8,318 bases of DNA from Cytophagales bacterium (GTDB lineage Bacteria; Bacteroidota; Bacteroidia; Cytophagales; UBA9547). Positions 1 through 6,331 of this stretch are shown here, one piece after another (the first letter of the stretch is position 1; every line of letters begins with the position of its first letter). The notes under the pieces are model-generated. The model searched no databases. It was not told where the DNA came from and saw nothing but the letters and a program-made list of their open reading frames with translations. Position numbers and translations under genes: made by a program. The DNA lies in NCBI GenBank assembly GCA_025360395.1, contig JANYCH010000027.1:1-8318 (forward strand), given 5' to 3'.

Positions 1-25
1 TCCTAACTTGTTATTACAGTTAGGA
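1..25. repeat. Perfect 8-bp inverted repeat at the left edge, inside the GH43 gene
   Basis: TCCTAACT and AGTTAGGA are exact reverse complements separated by a 9-base loop (TGTTATTAC). The hairpin contains the stop codon (3-5) that ends the GH43 reading frame, and it sits where that protein loses family similarity. Read in the gene's direction, the bases after CTAACT are the reverse complement of something that would continue the protein as L-T-C-Y-Y, close to the L-T-G-Y-Y expected in these domains. That pattern fits a foldback join at a contig end. A real transcription terminator is possible but no T-run can be seen because the window stops here. Confidence 0.6.
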
Positions 26-1409
26 TATGCAGCTCGCGTTCTATCCTCAACCAAACTGTGTTACCGATATTATTTGCTACTTCAGTCCTAGCTCCGGTAA
101 AGTTCATACCTATCTTTTTGCCACCATTATATCCAGAATACAAGGTGAAATAAGCATCGTCCCACCCGTTCATTATTCTTAAACCTGATTCTTGGCCATT
201 TGCATTTGCATTAAAATCAACCTTAGTCGTAAGCGAGTAATATTTGCCTTTATCCTTTTGAAGTACATGGGTTGTTCCGGTGCCTGGTTTTAACCTCAAA
301 TAACCCGGTTTCTCATTCAAAGAATATCTTGTAGTAGAAGCCATCGCTTTATTGAAAAAATGCCAGTTATTGCTCAGTGCTGTTGATCCGAAGTAATCTG
401 CTTTTCCAAATTCGTAAGGAATATTACTGGTTGGCAAATTTGGGCCCAATACCGGTGCCAGGTTTACAGGCACTCCCTTTGGAACCCCATTGGCATCCCA
501 GATTACCTGGTGAAGAGAACTTTGACGTCCCTGGCCTTCGTATCCTGCATTGTCATATGCATGTGCTAGGCACCACCAGGTACCGTCATCAAGTTTGATT
601 GGTTGGGTAACGTGATTTGGGCCAGTAAATCCACCCTGGTTCGGTCCGGCAGACCAGAATGTTCCATGCCTTGTCCATGAAGACTCTCCTGCGGTAAGGT
701 TTGCCGAACTCAGCACATACTGTCCGCCACCTACATTACCTGCTACAAAAAGATAATAACGTCCGTTTCGCTTGCACATAACTGGTCCTTCAGCCCAGCT
801 ATAAGGATGTCCGTTGGAGTTTACCCAATCCATATTAATCGCCTGGCCCACCGGCTGACCGTCCATTCCTAGTTTCTGTAATCCATTAAGGTCCTGGCCA
901 TTTTTCAACAGCATATAAGGCGTTCCATCATCGTCCACAAAAATTGAGTTATCGTAACCATACACCCCAGTATTGGTGTTTACCTTAACTGGTGCTGACC
1001 ATGGGCCTGCCATGTTTGTGGCATTACAGAAATATTGTCCGCCAAATGTGTTGGAGAAATAAACCCAGTATTTATTGTTGAAAGATGCAAGGGCACCTTG
1101 CCATGTGCCATTTTGCGGGGCATCATTACTAGGAATACTGGAAGTGGCAGGAATTACCCTAGCAATAGTTTCCCAATGCATCATGTCAGTAGAATGCAAA
1201 ATAGGGAGATAAGGAGTAAAATGAAAGCTAGAACCTGTAGTATAAAAGTCCTTTCCGATCCTTATCATTGTCTGGTCAGGATGGTCGCCGGGAAGAACAG
1301 GGTTCACATATGTTTGAACTCCATTTAATCCCGGTGCATTAGATTGTGCATTCACCAATGTCAGGTTAAGCAGAACTATTCCAAGGCTAACTAGTAACAA
1401 TCTTATCAT
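3..1409 (-). CDS. Secreted glycoside hydrolase family 43 (beta-xylosidase / alpha-L-arabinofuranosidase type), C-terminus disrupted at the window edge
   Basis: A 468-residue product with a signal peptide (1-21, ending V-N-A-Q), so exported. Residues about 32-325 form the five-bladed GH43 propeller: D45 in HPDQT is the likely general base, D153 in YDNSIF the pKa-tuning Asp, and E207 in WAEGPV the general acid. Residues 335 onward begin the C-terminal beta-sandwich domain common in long GH43 enzymes. That domain breaks off in the middle: after W453-L-R-I-E-R-E-L-H-I-L-T the family usually continues G-Y-Y-S and some 60-90 more residues, but here four unrelated residues and a TAG follow, inside an inverted repeat. 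The visible end is therefore probably not native. GH43 enzymes remove xylose or arabinose from xylan, arabinoxylan or their oligomers; exact specificity cannot be read from sequence. The ATG at 1409 gives a clean signal peptide. The gene lies 89 bases downstream of the GH10 xylanase, same strand. Confidence 0.88.
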   Translation of the reverse strand: MIRLLLVSLGIVLLNLTLVNAQSNAPGLNGVQTYVNPVLPGDHPDQTMIRIGKDFYTTGSSFHFTPYLPILHSTDMMHWETIARVIPATSSIPSNDAPQNGTWQGALASFNNKYWVYFSNTFGGQYFCNATNMAGPWSAPVKVNTNTGVYGYDNSIFVDDDGTPYMLLKNGQDLNGLQKLGMDGQPVGQAINMDWVNSNGHPYSWAEGPVMCKRNGRYYLFVAGNVGGGQYVLSSANLTAGESSWTRHGTFWSAGPNQGGFTGPNHVTQPIKLDDGTWWCLAHAYDNAGYEGQGRQSSLHQVIWDANGVPKGVPVNLAPVLGPNLPTSNIPYEFGKADYFGSTALSNNWHFFNKAMASTTRYSLNEKPGYLRLKPGTGTTHVLQKDKGKYYSLTTKVDFNANANGQESGLRIMNGWDDAYFTLYSGYNGGKKIGMNFTGARTEVANNIGNTVWLRIERELHILTVITS

Positions 1410-1427
1410 AATATCTATTTTATTGCT

Positions 1428-1457
1428 TTATACAAACCATTAATGAATTAGTAAACA
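1428..1457 (-). promoter_or_regulatory. Putative promoter/operator of the GH43 gene, shared with the xylanase gene
   Basis: On the minus strand TGTTTACTA (1449-1457) is followed 13 bases later by TTGTATAA (1428-1435). The same two words occur in front of the GH10 gene, and the 9-base word ends exactly 39 bases before the ATG in both cases. This suggests the GH43 gene has its own promoter or regulator site rather than relying only on read-through. It is not a clear match to the Bacteroidota TAnnTTTG element, so whether it binds sigma or a regulator is open. Confidence 0.42.
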
Positions 1458-1498
1458 GACTTTATAAATAATCTGAGAAGTAATTGTAATATTGAGGA

Positions 1499-3598
1499 CT
1501 ATTCCTTCACTACTTTCATAAGCTTGGTGTTATTCGACTGAATGATTTTCAGCAGATACATACCTTTAGGCTGAGTGCCGGCTAATTCTGCCTGTCCTTC
1601 ACTTTTACCTTCTTCTACCATCTGACCGGCCATATTCAAAAGCTGATATGAAAACACACCTGACATTTGTATATAAAACTGGCTGGCTGTGGGATTTGGA
1701 TATAAGACCATACTGGCCATTTGCTCTCCTTCCAGGCCTGTGAGAGTTGGTTTCTTGAATTCCAAGTAATTAATATTGATATAATCTCCATCAATGGCTA
1801 TTCTCATAACGTGTTTACCCTGGGTAAGATTAATATTGCTTTTGGTAACAGTAGTCCATGTTTGCCATCCTGTAGTATTGGGTACTGTGATGGCTCCTGT
1901 AATATTCACCCCGTCCATTTCTACATGCATCATTTTTCCGTCACCACTTTCAGCAAGTCTTAAACTAAGGTCATATGGCCCTGTAGAAGCTACATTTACT
2001 GTGTATTCAAGCCATTCGCCTGTGGTTGCAAAACCGATATTATATCCACCTCCGGCATCTGTACATGTCTCGATATCAACATCTTCTGTAGTTCTGAAAT
2101 TAACAACCGGAGTTACTTCACTTCCCGGAGTAAGATCATTGTAAGCAAAACCATTTCCACCTAAATCATATTCTTCTGCCTGAATAATTCCTGGAATTGG
2201 ATGTGCAGTCCCTCCATAAGGACTCTGAGGTACATTTACTTTTATGGTGATTACAGCCTCGCTTGTGTTGCCGGAATTGTCAGTGGCTACTGCTTTTAGA
2301 GTATGCGCACCAGTTGTTGCATTGGTCCAGCTATAGTTATATACAGAAGCAATATCTGTAGTTAAAAGTGTAGCGCCATCATAAAATTTAACGCTGGCAA
2401 CTGTACCATCGGCATCTGTAGCTGTCACTTCTAAGTTAATGGTGGTTCCTGCTGTAAATGCTGCATTATTGGCAGGAGAAGTAAAGTTCACAACAGGAGG
2501 ATTGCTACCATTGCATGATGCAAATGGTGCTGGTGCCGGGCAGCAAGACAAGCTTGGTCTTGAAGCCATATATGATCTGATCCAGGTCATAGCAGGGCGA
2601 TCTGTCCCATTAGAATACATAATCCCTGAATCTGTACCTCCTGAACCTGTTACTTTATTTCCCCCAATCCAGGTCTGTCCCTGTATGTAACCCCAAAGTG
2701 TAATGCCTGCCACATGTGGGTGCTCCCATGCTACCGGGATCAATGTTGAATAAACAGATTGTTGCTTAGCTTCATTTGGATCTGCAGCTGCATCAAATTC
2801 TGTCAGATGTATTGCAACTCCTGTTTTATTCCATATTTCATCTATACATGATTTGAAATTAGCAGCAGATAAACCATTAATCCCATGACATTGTAATCCT
2901 ACCCCATCAATTAAATTCTTTTTACCATCTGTTAAATTGGGGGCGTTTTTAATAGCCTGGACCATTGCTATATAAGGAGCTCTGCAATTACCCCAGTTCA
3001 TTTCAATATTATATTCATTTATTAGAAGAGTTGCATTAGGAAAATACTTCCTCGCCACTTGAAAACACCAGATCGCCCAACCGTATTGGTTGTTTTTATC
3101 AGCAGCATTTGCAGGCTCGGCCTGATAACCCGCTGTAAGTGCCGCTTTTAAATTTCCTGGCATAGGCGTGTTAACAGGTTCGTTCAAAACATCAATCATT
3201 TTCAAACCGCCCATGGCATTATAATGATCTGCAACAGCCTTGAAATATGGATTTATATTATTTGTGATAGTAGCTGTGGCAGCGGTATTAACCCAATCCG
3301 GAGTTTGACCGCCCCAAACTAAATTATGATATTTAAATAATCCATTATTGTTCTTTGCCCAATTGAAGCATATATCAGATCCACCAAAATTGTATTGGCC
3401 TTGAGTACCTTCTACTGAACCCCATTTTGAAGCATTTTCAGATGTAACCTGATTCCAGTTAGCGGTATAATTGCCAGGAACATTTCCCCCAATGATATTC
3501 CCAAAATATTTACCCTTGCATTTGGCAACCTGACCATTTACAGAATGAACAAATAAAAGACTTATTATTCCGGCAATCGTTAGTAGCTTTTTTTTCAT
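1499..3598 (-). CDS. Secreted multidomain GH10 endo-1,4-beta-xylanase with Ig-like, CBM6-type and T9SS sorting domains
   Basis: A 699-residue enzyme predicted to cut beta-1,4-xylan outside the cell. Order: signal peptide 1-22 (MKKK then a hydrophobic core, ending V-N-G-Q); GH10 barrel about 25-345; a Cys-rich linker (C352, C353, C362); a bacterial Ig-like domain about 368-455; a CBM6-type carbohydrate-binding domain about 466-615 (IIQAEEYD start, GEWLEY, INYLEF end); and a type A Por sorting domain about 630-699 (YPNP at 633-636, KGMYLLKI, LMKVVKE end). The catalytic pair is E140 in DVLNEP (acid/base) and E267 in LTEFD (nucleophile); H91, H238 and LWG at 301-303 also fit GH10. In place of the usual LVWH the sequence reads LVWGGQTPDW, which I recall from a GH10 subgroup. 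The C-terminal signal implies export by Sec, then type IX secretion, with the tail removed at the surface. The ATG at 3598 is preferred because it begins the signal peptide. Transcribed away from ccmC. Confidence 0.96.
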   Translation of the reverse strand: MKKKLLTIAGIISLLFVHSVNGQVAKCKGKYFGNIIGGNVPGNYTANWNQVTSENASKWGSVEGTQGQYNFGGSDICFNWAKNNNGLFKYHNLVWGGQTPDWVNTAATATITNNINPYFKAVADHYNAMGGLKMIDVLNEPVNTPMPGNLKAALTAGYQAEPANAADKNNQYGWAIWCFQVARKYFPNATLLINEYNIEMNWGNCRAPYIAMVQAIKNAPNLTDGKKNLIDGVGLQCHGINGLSAANFKSCIDEIWNKTGVAIHLTEFDAAADPNEAKQQSVYSTLIPVAWEHPHVAGITLWGYIQGQTWIGGNKVTGSGGTDSGIMYSNGTDRPAMTWIRSYMASRPSLSCCPAPAPFASCNGSNPPVVNFTSPANNAAFTAGTTINLEVTATDADGTVASVKFYDGATLLTTDIASVYNYSWTNATTGAHTLKAVATDNSGNTSEAVITIKVNVPQSPYGGTAHPIPGIIQAEEYDLGGNGFAYNDLTPGSEVTPVVNFRTTEDVDIETCTDAGGGYNIGFATTGEWLEYTVNVASTGPYDLSLRLAESGDGKMMHVEMDGVNITGAITVPNTTGWQTWTTVTKSNINLTQGKHVMRIAIDGDYININYLEFKKPTLTGLEGEQMASMVLYPNPTASQFYIQMSGVFSYQLLNMAGQMVEEGKSEGQAELAGTQPKGMYLLKIIQSNNTKLMKVVKE

Positions 3599-3615
3599 AA
3601 ATTTTCAATTTGATC

Positions 3616-3646
3616 TTATACAATAAGCCAATCCAAATAGTAAACA
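3616..3646 (-). promoter_or_regulatory. Putative promoter/operator of the GH10 xylanase gene, shared with the GH43 gene
   Basis: Minus-strand TGTTTACTA (3638-3646), a 14-base gap, then TTGTATAA (3616-3623). The 9-base word lies 39 bases from the ATG, as it does for the GH43 gene; the gap differs by one base. A separate TATTTTTG (3654-3661) just upstream matches the Bacteroidota -7 consensus exactly but has no TTG at the right distance, so it is weaker evidence for a promoter. Confidence 0.42.
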
Positions 3647-3751
3647 AAAACATCAAAAATATTGACTTTCTATAAATTACGTTGATTTATCTAAGAAGGC
3701 ATATAGTGTAAAAAAATGTATTATTTTGTTATCAATCAGTTAATCATATTC

Positions 3752-3780
3752 TTGATACGAATGGAAATAACATATTTTTA
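3752..3780 (+). promoter_or_regulatory. Weak candidate promoter for the ccmCDE operon
   Basis: TTG (3752-3754), an 18-base spacer and TATTTTTA (3773-3780) resemble the Bacteroidota TTG/TAnnTTTG promoter with one mismatch (final G is A). It would give a leader of roughly 105 bases before ccmC. The 293-base gap between the divergent xylanase and ccmC genes is very AT-rich, so a chance match is quite possible. I see no credible gene, RNA or strong hairpin in the rest of that gap. Confidence 0.28.
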
Positions 3781-3891
3781 CTCTCCTCAGCTGAATTTAA
3801 TAATGCGAGGTAAAGTTCTCTGTTGCCAAATCAGAAACTTTTTACTCCTTCTAATAGCTTTTCTTTACCTTTACATAACACTTAATAAGAA

Positions 3892-4560
3892 ATGCTTTCA
3901 GGACTATCCTGGTGGAAAATACTTTGTATTGTTCTGCTCTTTTACACAATTTTAGCAGGCTTCTTGTTTGAAGTACCAAGACGGTTTATCCTGAACGAAA
4001 GCATCAGAAACTTGTATTTTCATGTGCCCATGTGGTTTGGGATGATATTTTTACTCCTTTCTTCAGCTTCAGCATCTATCCTTTATCTGAAAAAAGGCAG
4101 GCAGTTCTATGATACTTATGCTTCCCAATCTGCCAATGCCGGAATTGTTTTTGGTACACTGGGTTTACTTACAGGAATGCTTTGGGCCAAATATACCTGG
4201 GGAGCTTATTGGAGCGGTGACCCCAAGCAGAATGCTTCCGCTATCGGAATGCTTATTTACCTGGCCTATTTTGTTTTAAGGGGTTCAATTGATGATCTTC
4301 AGAAAAAGGCAAGGATTTCAGCTGTCTACAATATTTTCGCCTTTGCCATGTTAATACCTTTGTTATTTGTTTTGCCAAGGCTCACAGATTCTTTGCATCC
4401 CGGCAATGGTGGAAACCCTGGCTTTAATGCCTATGATCTTGATTCTAAAATGAGGCTTGTATTTTACCCTGCAATTATAGGCTGGACCCTTCTCGGCTTT
4501 TGGTTGACTGATATAAACACACGTATTGAAACCATTAAACACAAACTTGATTATGAATAA
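3892..4560 (+). CDS. ccmC: CcmC-type heme-handling membrane protein (cytochrome c maturation)
   Basis: A 222-residue integral membrane protein with six hydrophobic segments (about 8-28, 45-67, 83-104, 116-131, 145-161, 188-206). In the family it binds heme on the outer face of the inner membrane and helps load it onto CcmE. Two conserved axial-ligand histidines are visible: H44 in NLYFHVP and H169 in DSLHPG. Between them is the tryptophan-rich heme motif, here WGAYWSGDPKQNA (103-115); the WWD core is loosened compared with the proteobacterial WGTWWVWD form, keeping W103, W107 and D110. Length fits CcmC (about 220-250) and is too short for CcmF or CcsA. It overlaps the next gene by 8 bases, showing translational coupling with ccmD. 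The ATG at 3892 has no Shine-Dalgarno, normal for this phylum. No ccmA or ccmB precedes it. Confidence 0.92.
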   Translation: MLSGLSWWKILCIVLLFYTILAGFLFEVPRRFILNESIRNLYFHVPMWFGMIFLLLSSASASILYLKKGRQFYDTYASQSANAGIVFGTLGLLTGMLWAKYTWGAYWSGDPKQNASAIGMLIYLAYFVLRGSIDDLQKKARISAVYNIFAFAMLIPLLFVLPRLTDSLHPGNGGNPGFNAYDLDSKMRLVFYPAIIGWTLLGFWLTDINTRIETIKHKLDYE

Positions 4561-4771
4561 GAAACTTTTAATAATGCTAATGTTCTTAGTTACACTATGC
4601 CAAAGCATTGTGGCACAAGACAAACAAGCTGAAATGGCTGATGTTTTGCGTGAAAATGGTAAAATTTACAATGTCGTAGCTGTAATCCTTGTTATATTCA
4701 TTGGTTTTCTGATCTATCTCTTTCTAACAGAAAGAAAATTGAAAAACCTTGAAAACAAATTAAACAAATAG
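4553..4771 (+). CDS. ccmD: CcmD family small membrane protein
   Basis: A 72-residue protein beginning MNKKLLIMLM. The N-terminal hydrophobic stretch (4-20, then V-A-Q) looks like a signal peptide or first membrane anchor. A second membrane segment spans about 39-58 (Y-N-V-V-A-V start) and is followed directly by a charged tail (T-E-R-K-L-K-N-L-E-N-K-L). That helix plus basic coiled tail is the recognisable CcmD feature; proteobacterial CcmD helps release heme-loaded CcmE from CcmC. I chose the ATG at 4553, which overlaps the ccmC stop by 8 bases and starts the signal-like segment; an earlier in-frame ATG at 4526 would add nine polar residues deep inside ccmC. The identification rests on shape and position between ccmC and ccmE more than on residues. 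Confidence 0.8.
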   Translation: MNKKLLIMLMFLVTLCQSIVAQDKQAEMADVLRENGKIYNVVAVILVIFIGFLIYLFLTERKLKNLENKLNK

Positions 4772-4816
4772 CATTTTCCTGATTTTGGAACAGCATCTAA
4801 TAGTTCTCAATTAAAT

Positions 4817-5230
4817 ATGAAAACAACCCACATATTATTGTTAATAGTCATTGCTATTGCCATTGGCGTTATAGTGTCTTTAACAGGAAGCACCAGCAGC
4901 TATGTAACTTTTAACGAAGCCAAAGCCATGGCCAAAGAAGGTGACAATGATAAAATCCATGTGGTAGGAAAAATCAAAAAATCTGCTTCTGGAAAAATTG
5001 AGGGAATGGAATACTATCCTGAACAGGATCCCAACTATTTCAAATTTCAGCTGATGGATACAACCAATACAGAAATGAGTGTCGTGTATGGAAATCCAAA
5101 ACCAGCCGATTTTGAAAGATCAGAGCAAATTGTAATAATAGGATCAGTAAAGGACAATGTATTTATAGCAGATAAAATACTGATGAAATGCCCTTCAAAA
5201 TACACTGAAAAAGAAGTGAAGGTCGGCTAA
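4817..5230 (+). CDS. ccmE: CcmE periplasmic heme chaperone, CXXXY variant
   Basis: A 137-residue protein with one N-terminal membrane anchor (about 6-24) and an exported OB-fold domain (about 28-125), matching CcmE. In System I cytochrome c maturation CcmE carries heme covalently from CcmC to the CcmF ligase. Classical CcmE attaches heme through a His in a H-x-x-x-Y motif near the C-terminus. Here the aligned motif is C125-P-S-K-Y129, so the His is replaced by Cys while the Tyr is kept. CXXXY forms are known from archaea and some sulfate reducers, and I recall them as usual in Bacteroidota, so this is probably a functional variant and not a broken gene. The gene starts 45 bases after ccmD and is the last visible ccm gene; ccmF does not follow. 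Confidence 0.93.
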   Translation: MKTTHILLLIVIAIAIGVIVSLTGSTSSYVTFNEAKAMAKEGDNDKIHVVGKIKKSASGKIEGMEYYPEQDPNYFKFQLMDTTNTEMSVVYGNPKPADFERSEQIVIIGSVKDNVFIADKILMKCPSKYTEKEVKVG

Positions 5231-5258
5231 AAAATAAGCCCCTCTGTACTAGAGGGGC
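5229..5258 (-). terminator. Intrinsic terminator for the minus-strand small gene; shared convergent hairpin with ccmE
   Basis: GCCCCTCT (5238-5245), loop GTACT, AGAGGGGC (5251-5258) form a perfect 8-bp, mostly G-C stem. On the minus strand it is followed by TTATTTTTT (5237 down to 5229), the standard layout of a factor-independent terminator, placed 9 bases after the stop of the 32-residue gene. On the plus strand there is no T-run after the stem, so it would stop or stabilise ccmE mRNA less strongly. The minus-strand U-tract overlaps the last two bases of the ccmE stop codon. Confidence 0.85.
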
Positions 5259-5267
5259 CAAATGATA

Positions 5268-5366
5268 TTAATCTTTCTTCTTTGCCTGCTTTTCAGCACG
5301 TTTCTCTTTAATCGTTTTTGTTGGCTCCTTTTTCTTCTCCTTTTTGGCATCCTGTGCTTTTGACAT
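5268..5366 (-). CDS. Small lysine-rich protein, 32 residues, function unknown
   Basis: ATG at 5366 and TAA at 5268 enclose a 32-residue product that begins MSKAQDAKKEKKKEPTKT and ends A-E-K-Q-A-K-K-K-D. It has 13 Lys and 1 Arg against 4 Glu and 2 Asp, so it is strongly basic, with no hydrophobic segment or cysteine; it is probably cytoplasmic and either disordered or helical. Support for a real gene: a strong terminator begins 9 bases after its stop, a promoter-like pair lies at a sensible distance upstream, and I recall similar tiny MSK-x-QDAKKE proteins from Bacteroidota genomes, though I cannot check that here. Its charge suggests RNA, ribosome or nucleoid contact, but that is a guess. It is convergent with ccmE and tandem with the dehydrogenase gene upstream. 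Confidence 0.62.
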   Translation of the reverse strand: MSKAQDAKKEKKKEPTKTIKEKRAEKQAKKKD

Positions 5367-5396
5367 AATCGTAAAGTTTACGGTTAAAGTATGTTT

Positions 5397-5427
5397 TAAA
5401 GGTAATCAGTTACTTATAAAAAGGCAA
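5397..5427 (-). promoter_or_regulatory. Candidate promoter of the 32-residue gene
   Basis: On the minus strand TTG (5427-5425), a 20-base spacer and TACCTTTA (5404-5397) match the Bacteroidota TTG/TAnnTTTG promoter with one mismatch (final G is A). Transcription would begin near 5391, leaving a leader of about 25 bases. The surroundings are AT-rich, so this is suggestive only. Confidence 0.35.
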
Positions 5428-5481
5428 TAACTTATTCTAAAAAAGTATTGAGACTCCATCAAGTTCTTATTTCTGTTCTAT

Positions 5482-6282
5482 CTAAATCTTATAATGATTA
5501 ATTAATATCCCTTCGAATACAGAAGCTGGTAATATCATTTTTAAAACTACAGAAAGCTTTTCTGTAAACTTGCTTACCCGGTATTTAGCCTTTATGCTTT
5601 TTGATTCAATAATCTGCTTTACAATCGGCCCGAAGGGTTCCAAAGGATAACCTTTGCTTACACTTGCATTTACTATTTCATAGCAGCGGCCAAAACTCTC
5701 CCGATAGGGCGATCCGGCAGGTATAGGGGACACCATTCTGTTTTTATTGATATCTGTTTGAATACCACCTGGTTGAAGCAAACAAATCTGGATTCCAAAT
5801 TTTTTTACCTCCATTCTCAATGCTTCTGTATATCGTTCCAAAGCTGCCTTGCTGGCACAATACATCCCTCTGTAAGGAAGGCCGAACTCTGATGCAATTG
5901 AACTGATTTGAATAATTTTTCCGAATCCTTGTTGTCTCATGACTGGCAAAACTGCCTGGCAAACCCTTATCACTCCTTTTACATTGGTATCAAATAACCG
6001 GTCAATATCTTCCAAGGAAGTATGTTCAAATGGACTGGCCAAACCTAAACCGGCATTATTTATCACAATATCAATTTTGCCTTCTTTTTCTATTATCAAA
6101 TTGATAGCCTCATTCACGCTTGTCGTATTACATACATCCATGGTAAGCGTTTTGAAATTGTTTCCATCCTGCTTAATTGACCTTGAAGTTCCATAAACAA
6201 TGTAACCTTGGCGGGAAAGAAAAGTTGCTAAAAACTCCCCAAGCCCTGAAGAAGCACCTGTGACAAGAATAACTTTTGACAT
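5482..6282 (-). CDS. Classical short-chain dehydrogenase/reductase (SDR), substrate unknown
   Basis: A 266-residue NAD(P)-dependent oxidoreductase of the classical SDR family (usual length about 250). The Rossmann motif TGASSGLG (8-15), the NNAG motif (75-78) and the catalytic set S128, Y141 and K145 (YCASK) are all present, as is N100 in the DTNVKG stretch. PGGIQTD (171-177) fits the loop after strand beta-6. A basic residue after the second strand (R34 in GTSRS) hints at NADPH over NADH. The C-terminal 65 residues, which set substrate choice, are not recognisable. The start is the ATG at 6282: an upstream in-frame TTG (6303) would add seven residues but lies in the promoter's -7 element. 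It faces away from thrA and shows no functional link with its neighbours. Confidence 0.9.
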   Translation of the reverse strand: MSKVILVTGASSGLGEFLATFLSRQGYIVYGTSRSIKQDGNNFKTLTMDVCNTTSVNEAINLIIEKEGKIDIVINNAGLGLASPFEHTSLEDIDRLFDTNVKGVIRVCQAVLPVMRQQGFGKIIQISSIASEFGLPYRGMYCASKAALERYTEALRMEVKKFGIQICLLQPGGIQTDINKNRMVSPIPAGSPYRESFGRCYEIVNASVSKGYPLEPFGPIVKQIIESKSIKAKYRVSKFTEKLSVVLKMILPASVFEGILINHYKI

Positions 6283-6300
6283 ATATATAACAGAAAAAAC

Positions 6301-6331
6301 CAAAACTAAGAATTTGCCAACGGATCCAAAA
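6301..6331 (-). promoter_or_regulatory. Bacteroidota-type promoter of the SDR gene
   Basis: On the minus strand TTTTG (6331-6327), an 18-base spacer and TAGTTTTG (6308-6301) match the known Bacteroidota vegetative promoter (TTG, 17-23 bases, TAnnTTTG) with no mismatch. Transcription would start near 6295, about a dozen bases before the ATG at 6282, which excludes the longer TTG start. The rest of the 164-base gap toward thrA holds no equally good promoter for the other direction. Confidence 0.6.

Noticed and set aside
377..1328. Plus-strand open frames opposite the GH43 gene
   Set aside because: They are opposite strongly supported coding sequence and have no recognisable features.
3716..3955. 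79-residue plus-strand open frame before ccmC
   Set aside because: It runs 64 bases into ccmC in another frame, is only a string of Leu/Ile/Phe/Tyr expected from AT-rich DNA, and resembles no family I know.
4526..4552. Earlier ATG for ccmD
   Set aside because: It would put nine polar residues ahead of the signal-like segment and overlap ccmC by 35 bases; the ATG at 4553 gives a normal start.
5430..5475. Possible terminator after the SDR gene
   Set aside because: There is a T-run (5438-5443 on the minus strand) but only a 4-bp TTGA/TCAA stem before it, too weak to call.
6283..6303. TTG start extending the SDR by seven residues
   Set aside because: It is a rare start codon, lies within the predicted -7 promoter element, and the ATG at 6282 places the Rossmann motif at the usual distance.
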